DNA of 64,000 nucleotides from DAHUYF01 sp963838385 (GTDB lineage Bacteria > Pseudomonadota > Alphaproteobacteria > ATCC43930 > CGMCC-115725), in the NCBI GenBank assembly GCA_963838385.1, contig CAWIRE010000006.1, positions 806,001-870,000 of the forward strand. Reading direction: 5' to 3'. The position numbers and the translations under genes are program-made. Shown piece by piece: positions 54,800 through 63,360 of this stretch (its first letter is position 1; the number at the start of each line of letters is the position of its first letter). The notes under the pieces were generated by a model. The model did not search any database, was not told the origin of the DNA, and saw only the letters and a program-made list of their open reading frames with translations.

Positions 54800-55231
54800 T
54801 CATAACACCGTCACCCGTTGCGGGCGCGGCGGGATGGAATAGGTGCCGGTGACATGGGCGACCATCTCGGCCTCCCCGGCCGAGAACAGCTCCACCGTAC
54901 CGACGGCAAGGCGCCGCCCCAGCTTGATCAGCCGCGCCTCGGCGGTGACATCGGCCGGCGGCGGGCGGCGCAGGAAGTTGATGGTGAGGCTGGTGGTCAC
55001 CGCCTCCTCCACCGGTCCCAGCGCCGCCATCACCGCGCCATAGAGCGCGATGTCGGCGAGCGCCATCAGCAGCGGCCCGCCGATGGTGCCGCCCGGACGC
55101 AGGAAATCGCTCTTGTAGGGCATGCGCAGCACGGTGCGCTCGGGATCGAGCGCGACGATCTCCGCCGCGAGCGCCTGCGCGAAAGGCAGCTTCTCGCGCA
55201 GGATCGCCTCGAACGCCGCCACCGTGATCAT
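54800..55231 (-). CDS. PaaI-type acyl-CoA thioesterase (hotdog fold)
   Basis: 143 residues. The hotdog core is visible: RPGGTIGGPLLMALADIALY with the family's Gly-rich helix (the usual catalytic Asn/Asp region), then TTSLTINFLRRPPPADVTAE and ARLIKLGRRLAVGTVELF. It hydrolyses acyl-CoA thioesters, substrate unknown. It starts at ATG 55231, 21 bases after the TPR protein gene of the Ton cluster, so it may be the last gene of that operon, or a separate unit preceding rplM. Confidence 0.88.
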   Translation of the reverse strand: MITVAAFEAILREKLPFAQALAAEIVALDPERTVLRMPYKSDFLRPGGTIGGPLLMALADIALYGAVMAALGPVEEAVTTSLTINFLRRPPPADVTAEARLIKLGRRLAVGTVELFSAGEAEMVAHVTGTYSIPPRPQRVTVL

Positions 55232-55252
55232 CGCGCCCGCTCCACCCTCCGC

Positions 55253-56521
55253 CTATTCGTGCGCGCGCCCGGCCAGCAGCCAGAGCTGCGCCAGCTCGCG
55301 CGCGCCGTCGTTCCCGGTCACCGCGCCCAACGCCGCTTCCGCCTTGTCCTTCTGGCCGGCATCGAGACAGGCGATGCCGAGATGGAGCCGGGCGTCGTCG
55401 GGATGCTTCAGCCCGCCCTTCTGCAGCCCCTTCCGGAAGGCGGCGATGGCGTTGTCGTACTGGCCATAGCTGGCATAGGCCTCGCCGAGCTTGACCCAGG
55501 CGAGCCCGTCCGGCGCCGCGGCCGCCTCGGGGCCGAGCTGCGGCAGGGTCTTGAGGTCCTCGGCCGCCTGGCGGTTCGCCATGGCGACGAGCCGCTGCTG
55601 CCGCTCGGCACCCGCCCCCTTGCCCAGCACGCCGGCGGCATAGCCTTTGGCGAGCAGCGTCTTGGCATCGCCGGGAAGGCCCTGCTGCAGCGCGAGCTGC
55701 GCCGCCTCCATATACTGGTCCTGCGTCTCGAGCGTGCCGGTGGCCGCCATCAGCCGGTCGAGATCGAGGGCGAAGCGGTCGGCGAAGCCCGGCTGCTTCG
55801 GCACGGTGGCCAGCAGGTCGCGCCAATATTCCTTCTTCGGATATCTGACCACCAGCAGCTTCAGCGCGTCGCGATATCCCGCCTCGTTCTTCTGCTTGTA
55901 TTCGCTGCTGACCAGGAGCTGCAGCAGGGATTCCTTGGGCGCGCGGCCGGCGCGGTCCTCCTGCTGCACGATCACGCGGCTGGTGCGCGCCGCACCGGCG
56001 AAGTCGTTCTGGAGGTAGTAGGCCTGCGCCACCAGCAGCCGCAGCCCCTCGTCGCTGCCGCCTTCCTTGTAATAGCGCTCGCCATAGGCGACGGCGCCGG
56101 CATAGTCCTTGGCCTGGTAGCTGAGCTGCGCCATGGTCTCGATGCGCTTCAGCGCCTCGGCCGGCGGCAGGATGCCGGTCGCCAGCACCGCCTCCAGCGC
56201 CTTGATCGTGCCGGCCTCATCGCCCATGTCGAGCGCGACGACGGCGCGCGTCGCCTCGATCACGTAGCGCTCATAAGGCGTCTTGTCGGCAACGGCATCG
56301 GCTTCCCGCAGCTTCGCCAGGGCCTCCCGGTATTTCTTCTCCTTCAGGAGCTGCTCGGCCGCCCGCACCGGCTTGCCGACCTGCTCGCGCGCGGTGAGCT
56401 TCTCCTCGGCCGCGAGCGCGTGCCCGCCACCGGGCGCGCCTGCCGGCACCGCCAGCGCCGCCGACAGCAGCGCGAACACCATCGCCGCAGAACGCATTGC
56501 CGATCCGCCTCGACCGCTCAT
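55253..56521 (-). CDS. Exported TPR-repeat protein of the Ton operon
   Basis: 422 residues with a signal peptide (cleaved near residue 38, HALAAEE). At least five TPR-like helix pairs are visible, e.g. VRAAEQLLKEKKYREALAKL, ETMAQLSYQAKDYAGAVAYG and WVKLGEAYASYGQYDNAIAA. The ATG overlaps the stop of the second exbD gene (ATGA), so it is translationally coupled to it. TPR proteins with this position occur in TonB-ExbB-ExbD-ExbD clusters; they are thought to be periplasmic and to interact with the Ton complex or its receptor, but the role is not established. Confidence 0.85.
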   Translation of the reverse strand: MSGRGGSAMRSAAMVFALLSAALAVPAGAPGGGHALAAEEKLTAREQVGKPVRAAEQLLKEKKYREALAKLREADAVADKTPYERYVIEATRAVVALDMGDEAGTIKALEAVLATGILPPAEALKRIETMAQLSYQAKDYAGAVAYGERYYKEGGSDEGLRLLVAQAYYLQNDFAGAARTSRVIVQQEDRAGRAPKESLLQLLVSSEYKQKNEAGYRDALKLLVVRYPKKEYWRDLLATVPKQPGFADRFALDLDRLMAATGTLETQDQYMEAAQLALQQGLPGDAKTLLAKGYAAGVLGKGAGAERQQRLVAMANRQAAEDLKTLPQLGPEAAAAPDGLAWVKLGEAYASYGQYDNAIAAFRKGLQKGGLKHPDDARLHLGIACLDAGQKDKAEAALGAVTGNDGARELAQLWLLAGRAHE

Positions 56522-56943
56522 TGCATGAACTGCTCGTTGCCGACGAGGCCGAGCTTGACCACGCCCAGGCGCTGGCTCTCGGCCAGCACCATGGCGACGT
56601 AAGCGTACTTGACCAGCTTGTTGGGCGCGAGATGGATCTCGGGCTGCGGGTCCTGCTGCGCCGCCACGCGCAGATAGCGCTCGAGCGTCGCCCGGTCCGG
56701 CAGCACCGTGCCGTTCCAGGTGATGGTGCCGTCGAAATCGATGTCGAGATGGACGACCTCGGGCTGCACCAGCGCGGGCGGCGGGTTGCCCTGCGGCATG
56801 TCGAGCTTCACCGCATGCGTCTGCACCGGGATGGTGATGATCAGCATCACCAGCAGCACCAGCATCACGTCGATGAGCGGCGTGGTGTTGATGTCGATCA
56901 TCACCTCGTCGTCGCCGCCGGGCTTACCGACATTCATCGCCAT
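56518..56943 (-). CDS. exbD: ExbD/TolR family protein (second copy in operon)
   Basis: 141 residues. The N-terminal cytoplasmic piece leads to VMIDINTTPLIDVMLVLLVM, the ExbD membrane segment with the proton-carrying Asp in PLIDVMLVLL. The periplasmic domain (VHLDIDFDGTITWNGTVLPD, DPQPEIHLAPNKLVKYAYVA) follows. With ExbB it uses the proton gradient to energise TonB. It differs from the copy just upstream, so the complex may contain an ExbD heterodimer. Overlaps the TPR gene by four bases. Confidence 0.94.
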   Translation of the reverse strand: MAMNVGKPGGDDEVMIDINTTPLIDVMLVLLVMLIITIPVQTHAVKLDMPQGNPPPALVQPEVVHLDIDFDGTITWNGTVLPDRATLERYLRVAAQQDPQPEIHLAPNKLVKYAYVAMVLAESQRLGVVKLGLVGNEQFMQ

Positions 56944-56977
56944 GGCGACGGCCTCCGCCGGAAGGAGCGCGCCGCGC

Positions 56978-57421
56978 TCACGGCGTCACCGGCGCGCCGC
57001 GCTGCGGCTCGGTGATGAACGCCACCTTGGCGATGCCGGCGCGCTGGCAGGCGACGACCACGCGGCCGACGAATTCGTAGCGCACGTCCTTGTCGGCGCG
57101 GATATGCACCTCGGGCTGGGGCTGCTCCACCGCGCGCTGCTCGAGCTTGGTCAGCAGCGTCGCGGTATCCGGGAGCTTCGCGTCGTTCCAGAAGAGGTCG
57201 CCATCGCGGTCGACCGCGATGGTGATGTTCTGCGGCCGCGTGTGGGTGGGCTGGTTCTTCTCGTTGGGCAGCGCCACCGCGATGCTGTGCGTCACCACCG
57301 GGATGGTGATGAGGAAGATGATGAGCAGCACCAGCATCACGTCAACCAGCGGCGTGGTGTTGATCGACGCCACCAGATCCTCGTCGTCATCGTCGCCGCC
57401 GGGCCCGAGACCGATCGCCAT
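56978..57421 (-). CDS. exbD: ExbD/TolR family protein (first copy in operon)
   Basis: 147 residues from ATG 57421. An acidic N-terminus (GGDDDDEDLVASINTTPLVD) precedes the membrane helix with the key Asp in PLVDVMLVLLIIFL, then a periplasmic domain with ITIAVDRDGDLFWNDAKLPD and PQPEVHIRADKDVRYEFVGR. It lies two bases after exbB and 34 bases before the second exbD. The frame is open upstream but there it is antisense-like to exbB. Same function as the next copy. Confidence 0.94.
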   Translation of the reverse strand: MAIGLGPGGDDDDEDLVASINTTPLVDVMLVLLIIFLITIPVVTHSIAVALPNEKNQPTHTRPQNITIAVDRDGDLFWNDAKLPDTATLLTKLEQRAVEQPQPEVHIRADKDVRYEFVGRVVVACQRAGIAKVAFITEPQRGAPVTP

Positions 57422-57423
57422 GG

Positions 57424-58374
57424 CTAGGTTCCTACGCTCCGCGCCACCGGTCGCGGCTGCGCGCGCACGCCGCCGATCAGCAGCGCGTGCAGATCGGCGG
57501 CGAAGCTGCGCACCCGGTCCATGGCGTGCTTGTTGCGGCGGACCATCCAGTTGTATCCCAGCACCGCCGGCACCGCGACCGCGAGGCCCATCGCCGTCAT
57601 GATCAGCGCCTCGCCGACCGGCCCCGCCACCTTGTCGATGCTCGCCTGTCCGGCGATGCCGATCGCGGTCAGCGCGTGGTAGATGCCCCAGACCGTGCCG
57701 AAGAGGCCGACGAAGGGCGCGGTCGAGCCCACGGTGGCGAGGAAGGCGAGGCCGCCCTGCATCCGGTTGCCGACGGCGTCGACCGAGCGCTGCAGCGACA
57801 TGGTGATCCAGCTGTGCAGGTCGATCTGGGCGGTGAGCGTGCCTTCGTGATGCTCGGTCGCGCTCAGCCCGTCCTCGACCAGGGCTCGGAAGGCGCTGCG
57901 CCGGCCGAGCGCGTTGGCGCCGTCGCGCAGGCTCGCCGCGCTCCAGAACTTGCGGTTGGCCTCCGCCGCCTGGCGCAGCAGCACCGTCTGCTCGATCACC
58001 TTGGTGATCATGATGTACCAGGTGCCCATCGACATCACCACGAGGGCGATGAGGGTGCCGCGCGCCACCCAATCGCCGCCGGCCCAGAGCGCCGACAGGC
58101 CGTAGGGGTTCTCGACGATCTCCTGCGTCGCGGCCGGCGCCGGCGCGGCGGCGGGCTCGCCGGCCGGCGCTATGGCCGGCGGCACCACCACGCCCGTCGC
58201 CGGCGGCGCGGCCGGTGCCGCAACCGGCGCAGTCGCGGCCGGCGGCGTGGGCGCCGTGGTTTGGGCGAGCGCGGCGCCGGCAAGGCCGGAAGCGAGCAGC
58301 AGACCCGCGACGAGCGCGGCGAGCCGGCGATGAGTGGGGTGGCGGAGGGGCGCGATCGGGTTCATCAAGGACAT
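57424..58374 (-). CDS. exbB: ExbB/TolQ/MotA family proton channel protein
   Basis: 316 residues from ATG 58374 (ATG 58365 is an alternative). Unlike E. coli ExbB it carries an N-terminal signal-like helix and a Pro/Ala-rich linker of about 70 residues before the first core helix (TLIALVVMSMGTWYIMITKV). The conserved channel helices are AFLATVGSTAPFVGLFGTVW and GEALIMTAMGLAVAVPAVLG, with the Thr residues that face the ExbD Asp. It forms the pentameric part of the Ton motor. It follows tonB by four bases. Confidence 0.95.
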   Translation of the reverse strand: MSLMNPIAPLRHPTHRRLAALVAGLLLASGLAGAALAQTTAPTPPAATAPVAAPAAPPATGVVVPPAIAPAGEPAAAPAPAATQEIVENPYGLSALWAGGDWVARGTLIALVVMSMGTWYIMITKVIEQTVLLRQAAEANRKFWSAASLRDGANALGRRSAFRALVEDGLSATEHHEGTLTAQIDLHSWITMSLQRSVDAVGNRMQGGLAFLATVGSTAPFVGLFGTVWGIYHALTAIGIAGQASIDKVAGPVGEALIMTAMGLAVAVPAVLGYNWMVRRNKHAMDRVRSFAADLHALLIGGVRAQPRPVARSVGT

Positions 58375-58378
58375 CAGC

Positions 58379-59026
58379 TTACCTGAGCTTCCAATTGAAT
58401 TTGAAGGTGTACCACATCTGCTGCGGCTTGCCGTCGACGGTGCCTGGCAGGAAGCGGTAGTTGCTCTTGACGCCGTCGAGCGCCGCCTGGTCGAGGCGAT
58501 CATAGCCGCTCGATTGCAGCAGCTTGGTATCGATGACGCGGCCGTCGGTATCGACCAGCACCTGCAGCACGACCGAGCCTTGCTCGCCCATGCGGCGCGA
58601 GGTCGGCGGGTATTCCGGCTGCTGGCTGCGGCTCGCATCGATCCGCGGCATCACCCGCACCGGCTCGGCCGCCGGCGCGGGCGCCGGCGCCGGGGGCGGC
58701 GGTGCCACCGGCTTCACCGGCGTCACCACGGTGATCGCCGTGCTCCGCGGTGGTGGCGGCGGCGGCTTCGCGATGCGGATCTCCGGCGGCGGCACGAAGG
58801 CCGGCGGCGGCGGCGTGAGCTGGAGCGGCGGCGGGGGCGGAGGCGGCGGTGTCTCGGGCTTCGCCGCCGCGATGATGCGGGTCTCGATCGGCGCCTGGAT
58901 GACCTCGATCGCGCGATGCGCCAGCCCCGTGACCAGCGCATAGACGATCACGATATGCAGCAGGACGACGAGGCCGATGCCGATCAGCCGGGGCGCGGCG
59001 GGCGACGTATAGGAGGACGGCGCCAT
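58379..59026 (-). CDS. tonB: TonB energy transducer
   Basis: 215 residues. One N-terminal membrane helix (LIGIGLVVLLHIVIVYALVT with the His used in ExbB contact), a Pro-rich spacer of about 80 residues (ETPPPPPPPP, APAPAPAAEP) and a C-terminal domain with YPPTSRRMGEQGSVVLQVLV, IDTKLLQSSGYDRLDQAALD and WYTFKFNWKLR. Its ATG overlaps the stop of the receptor gene by one base (TGATG), so receptor and transducer are translated together. This points to a dedicated TonB for this receptor. Confidence 0.95.
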   Translation of the reverse strand: MAPSSYTSPAAPRLIGIGLVVLLHIVIVYALVTGLAHRAIEVIQAPIETRIIAAAKPETPPPPPPPPLQLTPPPPAFVPPPEIRIAKPPPPPPRSTAITVVTPVKPVAPPPPAPAPAPAAEPVRVMPRIDASRSQQPEYPPTSRRMGEQGSVVLQVLVDTDGRVIDTKLLQSSGYDRLDQAALDGVKSNYRFLPGTVDGKPQQMWYTFKFNWKLR

Positions 59027-61485
59027 CAGAACTCCTTGGTGATCCCGGCAAAGACGGTGCGGCGCGGCCCGTAGGCCGGGGCGAAGACGCCGATGCCGGT
59101 CTGGCTGCGCAACAGATAGGTCTCGTCGAACAGGTTGATGATGTCGGCGCGCAGCGTGATCGGGCCGCCGGGCGCCTCCTCGAAGCGGTGCGAGATGCCG
59201 AGATTGACCTGCTCGTAGGACGGCACCGTGCCGCCATTGATCGGGCCGTCGCTGCGGGTGGTGCGCAGGCCCGACCCCGCGATCATGTCGAGGCTGTAGC
59301 GCGTGCCGAGCCAGAGATAGGACACGCCGCCCGAAGCCACCATCAGCTCGCTATGGTCGGTGTTGATCGGCATGTCGGCGGCATTCGCGAGGTCGTCCGT
59401 CGTGAAATTGAATTGCGCCGAGATGATGTCCTCCGCCTTCTGCTGGGCGATGGCGAGATTGCCGTAATAGGAGAACGGCCCGTTGTCATAGGTGGTGGTG
59501 ATCTCGACACCCTTGTTGACGCCCACGCGATAGTTGAACGGGGTCAGCAGCACCGGCGCGCCGAACTGGCCCTCGTCGATCAAATCATGGGCGTATTTAT
59601 AGTAGGCGTCGACGCCCGCCTTGAAGCCGGGAAAGAAGTCGTGGGTGACGCCGAGGTCCAGATACTGCGAGCGTTCGGGCTTGATGGCCGAGTTCTGCGC
59701 CACCGCCGGCTGCGCTGAGGTGTTGTTGAAGAGGCCGAGGCTTTCCGTCGAGACCAGCTCGAAGGAAGGCGGGCTGAAATAACTGGCATAGCCGGCATGG
59801 ACCACGGTCGACGGCGTCGCCTGCCAGACGGCGTTGATGCGCGGGCTCACCTGGTTGCCCGTGACATAGGTGTTCACGACGTCGAAGCGGCCGCCGTAGT
59901 TGAGCGTCAGCGTCGGCATCACCTTCCATTCGTCCTGGAGATAGGCGCTGTAGGTCCAGCCCGTCTTCTCGGTGTTGTCGATGATGCTCTCCGGCGTCGA
60001 GCCGAAGATCGGATTGCCGAAGGCGTCGGTCCCTACCTGCGGCAGCACCGACGAATTGGTATCCGCCTGCACTCTCTCCCCGGTCAGCAGGAAACCAGCG
60101 CGCAGCGTGTGGTCGGAGGAGAGCTTGTAGCTGCCGTCGCCCTGGATGCCGTTGGCGAAGCTGGTGCGCAGCGTGTCCTGGGCGATGCCGTTGAAGGCGA
60201 TGTCGCCCAGCGCGTCGGGATGGTACTGCAGCGAGCTGTATTTGGTGAACGCCGCGATCTGGTAGTTGAGATCCTCTTCGGAGCGCAGATAGGACAGCGA
60301 CAGGAACTGGCTGGTCTCGGTCTGGCGCTCGTCCAGATTCGTCGAATTGAAGGCCGAAAGCGGCTGGCCGTTGAGGGTGCCGTTGCTGGTCGTGACCGTG
60401 GTCGGCTGCCCCGGATTGTTCGGGATCTGGAACTGGCCGTCATACTCGCCCGCGATGACGGCGATCTTGCTCGAGGAATTGATGATCTTGTCGAGATAGG
60501 CGAAGGCGTGGGTCTGCTCGGTGTCGTCGTGGATGGCGTTGTATTTCGGCGTCACCGCGTCGATGCCGTGGCTGCTCGTCAGGAAATCGCCGGCGACGTA
60601 GAGATTATAGCCCTGCGCCGAGGTGCCGTACTCGAAGGACGGATGGAAGGTGTCGTAGCTGCCGCCATAGAGCGTGACCGAGCCGCCGGGGGCGAACAGC
60701 CCGCTCTTGGTCTGGATGTCGACGATGCCGGAGGTGCGCAACCCGTATTCCGCCGGCAAGGCACCGGTGATGAGGTCGACCGAATTGGCAAAGCGCGGGC
60801 TCAGCGCCTGGCTGAAGAAGCTCACCCCTTCCGGCAGGAGGATGCCGTTGATGCGGTATTGGACGCCGAGATGCTCGTTGCGCACATGGATGGCGCCATT
60901 GGCGAGGTTGTCCTGGTCGACGCCGGGCGCCTGCAGCAGCGTCTGGTTCAGCGGATTGTTCTCGCCGCCGGGCTGCTGCTCGATCGCCTCGTGCGACAGC
61001 GTGTAGGTCGAGGCACCGATCTGCGGCTCGATGCTGAGCCGCGCCTGCTCCAGGCGCTTGGCGATGACGGTGATCTCCTCGACCGGCGCCTGCGCCGGGG
61101 CGGCGGGCTCGGCGGCGAGCTTGAGATCGGCGCCGCCGCCGCTGCGATCGCCGACGCTGATGTCAGCCCGCGCCGGGACATAGCCCGGCTTGATGGCGGT
61201 CACGGCATAGCGCCCGGGTCCGACGCCGGTGAAGCGATAGGCGCCGTCGGGACCGCTCTTCACGGTGCCGAGGACCTTGCCGTCGGGCGACAGCAGCCGG
61301 ACCTCCGCATCCGCCAGCGGCCGGCCGCTCGCATCCCGGGCGACGCCCTCGACGGTCCCGGCGGCAGGCGCGGCGAGCGCCGGGCCGTGGCCCAAGGCAA
61401 TGACGCCGGCGGTGCCGGCACAGGCGCACAGAAATGCACGATGAAAGGCATAGACACTTCGAACAGCAGCGCTGCGGCGCTCCAT
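59026..61485 (-). CDS. TonB-dependent outer-membrane receptor
   Basis: 819 residues from ATG 61485 (GGAG seven to eight bases upstream). After the signal peptide comes a carboxypeptidase-regulatory-like domain (GVARDASGRPLADAEVRLLS, YRFTGVGPGRYAVTAIKPGY), a TonB-box-like EEITVIAKR, a plug domain (PGVDQDNLANGAIHVRNEHL, YGLRTSGIVDIQTKSG) and a long beta-barrel ending in the aromatic residue Phe (AGITKEF). The ligand is not readable from sequence; the Fur-family-like dyad upstream suggests a metal or metal complex. It is followed by tonB, exbB and two exbD genes. Confidence 0.95.
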   Translation of the reverse strand: MERRSAAVRSVYAFHRAFLCACAGTAGVIALGHGPALAAPAAGTVEGVARDASGRPLADAEVRLLSPDGKVLGTVKSGPDGAYRFTGVGPGRYAVTAIKPGYVPARADISVGDRSGGGADLKLAAEPAAPAQAPVEEITVIAKRLEQARLSIEPQIGASTYTLSHEAIEQQPGGENNPLNQTLLQAPGVDQDNLANGAIHVRNEHLGVQYRINGILLPEGVSFFSQALSPRFANSVDLITGALPAEYGLRTSGIVDIQTKSGLFAPGGSVTLYGGSYDTFHPSFEYGTSAQGYNLYVAGDFLTSSHGIDAVTPKYNAIHDDTEQTHAFAYLDKIINSSSKIAVIAGEYDGQFQIPNNPGQPTTVTTSNGTLNGQPLSAFNSTNLDERQTETSQFLSLSYLRSEEDLNYQIAAFTKYSSLQYHPDALGDIAFNGIAQDTLRTSFANGIQGDGSYKLSSDHTLRAGFLLTGERVQADTNSSVLPQVGTDAFGNPIFGSTPESIIDNTEKTGWTYSAYLQDEWKVMPTLTLNYGGRFDVVNTYVTGNQVSPRINAVWQATPSTVVHAGYASYFSPPSFELVSTESLGLFNNTSAQPAVAQNSAIKPERSQYLDLGVTHDFFPGFKAGVDAYYKYAHDLIDEGQFGAPVLLTPFNYRVGVNKGVEITTTYDNGPFSYYGNLAIAQQKAEDIISAQFNFTTDDLANAADMPINTDHSELMVASGGVSYLWLGTRYSLDMIAGSGLRTTRSDGPINGGTVPSYEQVNLGISHRFEEAPGGPITLRADIINLFDETYLLRSQTGIGVFAPAYGPRRTVFAGITKEF

Positions 61486-61563
61486 GAAGATACTCCGTCC
61501 CCAAAGATCGACAAATCGCGCCATGCCCGAGGCATGGCGGTCCGGCTTGGTCGGCGATCGATC

Positions 61564-61959
61564 TCAGAGGCTGGGAGGAGCGCGGGTGCGGAAGAGCAGA
61601 TAAGGTGCGGCGGCCAGCCGCAGCGGCTGCGGCGCGGGCGGAGACAGGGCCGGCGCTTCGCCGGGTGCCACGGGCGAGACGGGATCGGGGAGCGCGGCAC
61701 CGCCGGCGAGGTGCAGCGTGAAGCACAGCGCGCAATCGTTATGTGCGGGCGCGCCCGGCTGTCCCCCGCCCGGCCAAGGCGCGCCGCCGCCCGAAAGCGC
61801 GGTCTCGTCGCTATGGCCCCGGAGAAAGCCGAAATCCTCGGCATGGAAATGGTAGGCGGCGACGGCGAGCTGCAACAGCAGCGCCGCGATCGCGAGGAAG
61901 GCGCCCCAGCGCCGCCGCCCACCCCTCGCTACCCGTCCCATGCCGCGTTCTGCGCGCAT
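61564..61959 (-). CDS. DUF2946-like small membrane or exported protein
   Basis: 131 residues starting MRAERGMGRVARGGRRRWGA with one hydrophobic segment (AFLAIAALLLQLAVAAYHFH) that may be a signal anchor. The exported part contains HFHAEDFGFLRGH and HNDCALCFTLHL; the CxxC with nearby His residues is a possible metal site and matches the layout of the DUF2946 family, often found beside TonB receptors. GGAGGG stands directly before ATG 61959. It is the first gene of the Ton operon, right behind the putative operator. Confidence 0.65.
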   Translation of the reverse strand: MRAERGMGRVARGGRRRWGAFLAIAALLLQLAVAAYHFHAEDFGFLRGHSDETALSGGGAPWPGGGQPGAPAHNDCALCFTLHLAGGAALPDPVSPVAPGEAPALSPPAPQPLRLAAAPYLLFRTRAPPSL

Positions 61960-61983
61960 GCACCCTCCGCTACTCGCAGCATA

Positions 61984-62000
61984 ATGTTACATTATAACAT
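61984..62000. promoter_or_regulatory. Perfect dyad ATGTTA-CATTA-TAACAT, putative Zur/Fur-family operator
   Basis: A perfect 6+6 inverted repeat with a 5-base spacer, in an AT-rich island between two divergent genes: 24 bases upstream of the DUF2946-like start and 85 bases upstream of the enoyl-CoA hydratase start. It closely resembles the ATGTTATAnTATAACAT core known for Zur operators in proteobacteria. Repression of the Ton operon by zinc, or another metal, is inferred. Confidence 0.6.
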
Positions 62001-62085
62001 GACGCAAGCCGCAACTTTACCGTTGAACCCTGGGCGGGGAGTGCTTGAATGCGGGCCCGCGCTGCTGCGGACGGAGGAAAACGCC

Positions 62086-62871
62086 ATGGAGCGAGACGAG
62101 CCGGTGCTGCTGCGCCGGGACGAGGACGGCATCGCCTGGCTGACGCTCAACCGGCCGGCACAGCGCAATGCGCTGTCCTCGGCGCTGCTGACCGCGCTGC
62201 AGGAGCAGATCGACGCCATCGGCCGCGACCGCGCGGTCAAGGTGGTGGTGATCGCCGGCAACGGTCCCGGCTTCTGCGCCGGGCATGATCTGCGCGAAAT
62301 GCGCGCCAATCCCGGCCGGCAAGCCTATGAGGCCACCTTCGCCCATTCCTCGCGGCTGATGCTGGCGCTCACCAGGCTCAAGCAGCCGGTGATCGCCCGC
62401 GTCCACGGCATCGCCGCCGCCGCCGGCTGCCAGCTGGTCGCGAGCTGCGACCTCGTGGTGGCCTCGAGCGCGGCGCGCTTTGCCGTCAACGGCGTCAATC
62501 TCGGCCTCTTCTGCTCGACGCCGATGGTGGCGCTCACCCGCGCGGTCGGGCGCAAGCCGGCGATGGAGATGCTGCTGACCGGCGATCTCATCGACGCCGA
62601 GCGCGCGCAGGCGATCGGCCTCGTCAACCGCGTCGTGGCGCCCGAGCGGCTCGATGCCGAAATCATGGCGCTGGGACGGCAGATCGCCGGCAAGCTGACG
62701 CTCGCCATCGCCATCGGCAAGGAGGCGTTCTACCGCCAGGCGGAGCTCGGCCTCGAGGCGGCCTATGCCTACACCACCGAGGTCATGGCCAAGAACATGG
62801 CGGCGCGCGATACCGAAGAGGGCGTCGACGCCTTCCTGGAAAAACGCCCGCCGCGCTGGGATGAAGGCTGA
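62086..62871 (+). CDS. Enoyl-CoA hydratase/isomerase family protein
   Basis: 261 residues from ATG 62086, with ACGGAGGAAA upstream. Crotonase motifs: WLTLNRPAQRNALSSALLTA, VVVIAGNGPGFCAGHDLREM (oxyanion-hole strand), GIAAAAGCQLVASCDLVVAS and ARFAVNGVNLGLFCSTPMVA, where the usual catalytic Glu positions should be checked: the second is replaced by the LGLFCST stretch typical of ECHDC3-like proteins. It is probably ECHDC3-type rather than a classic FadB hydratase. It is followed by a CoA-binding protein gene eight bases away. Confidence 0.9.
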   Translation: MERDEPVLLRRDEDGIAWLTLNRPAQRNALSSALLTALQEQIDAIGRDRAVKVVVIAGNGPGFCAGHDLREMRANPGRQAYEATFAHSSRLMLALTRLKQPVIARVHGIAAAAGCQLVASCDLVVASSAARFAVNGVNLGLFCSTPMVALTRAVGRKPAMEMLLTGDLIDAERAQAIGLVNRVVAPERLDAEIMALGRQIAGKLTLAIAIGKEAFYRQAELGLEAAYAYTTEVMAKNMAARDTEEGVDAFLEKRPPRWDEG

Positions 62872-62879
62872 GCGGCCCG

Positions 62880-63359
62880 ATGGATCAGGAGCAGTACACG
62901 GACGCCTATCTGCGCGGCATCCTCAATTCCGTGCGCACCATCGCCATGGTCGGCGCCAGCGAGCATTGGAACCGGCCCTCCTTCTTCGCGATGAAGTATC
63001 TTCAGGACAAGGGGTATCGCGTGATCCCGGTGAACCCGCAGGCCAAGGGCGAGGAGATCCTCGGCGAGAAGGTCTATCGCGATCTCGCCGAGGTGCCGGA
63101 GACGATCGACATGGTCGACATCTTCCGCCGCGCCGAGGCGGTGCCGGAGATCGTGGACCAGGCCATCGCCAAGGGTGCCAAGGTGGTGTGGATGCAGCTC
63201 GGCGTGCGCCATGACGCGGCCGCGCGCAAGGCCGAGGCGGCAGGGCTCAAGGTGGTGATGAACCGCTGCCCCAAGATCGAATATTCCCGGCTCAATGGCG
63301 AGCTTGCCTGGAGCGGGGTCAATACCGGCATCATCTCGAGCAAGCGCAGGAAGCTCTGA
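62880..63359 (+). CDS. CoA-binding domain protein (YccU-like)
   Basis: 159 residues. A Rossmann-like CoA-binding domain: TIAMVGASEHWNRPSFFAMK, GYRVIPVNPQAKGEEILGEK, IDMVDIFRRAEAVPEIVDQA and VVWMQLGVRHDAAARKAEAA. The motif VMNRCPKIEYSRL with the Cys is conserved in this small family. Stand-alone versions have no defined enzymatic role. It lies between the hydratase (8-base gap) and the sulfhydrylase gene (one-base gap), so the three form an operon. Confidence 0.92.
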   Translation: MDQEQYTDAYLRGILNSVRTIAMVGASEHWNRPSFFAMKYLQDKGYRVIPVNPQAKGEEILGEKVYRDLAEVPETIDMVDIFRRAEAVPEIVDQAIAKGAKVVWMQLGVRHDAAARKAEAAGLKVVMNRCPKIEYSRLNGELAWSGVNTGIISSKRRKL

Positions 63360-63360
63360 C

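Noticed and set aside
59797..62085. Very long plus-strand open frame antisense to the TonB receptor
   Set aside because: Only the part from 62086 (enoyl-CoA hydratase) is real. The upstream portion is antisense to a convincing receptor gene and has the Arg/Asp-rich composition of a high-GC shadow.
62040..62085. Cobalamin or other riboswitch in front of the Ton operon or hydratase
   Set aside because: The leaders are too short and show no conserved box; the dyad at 61984 explains regulation better.
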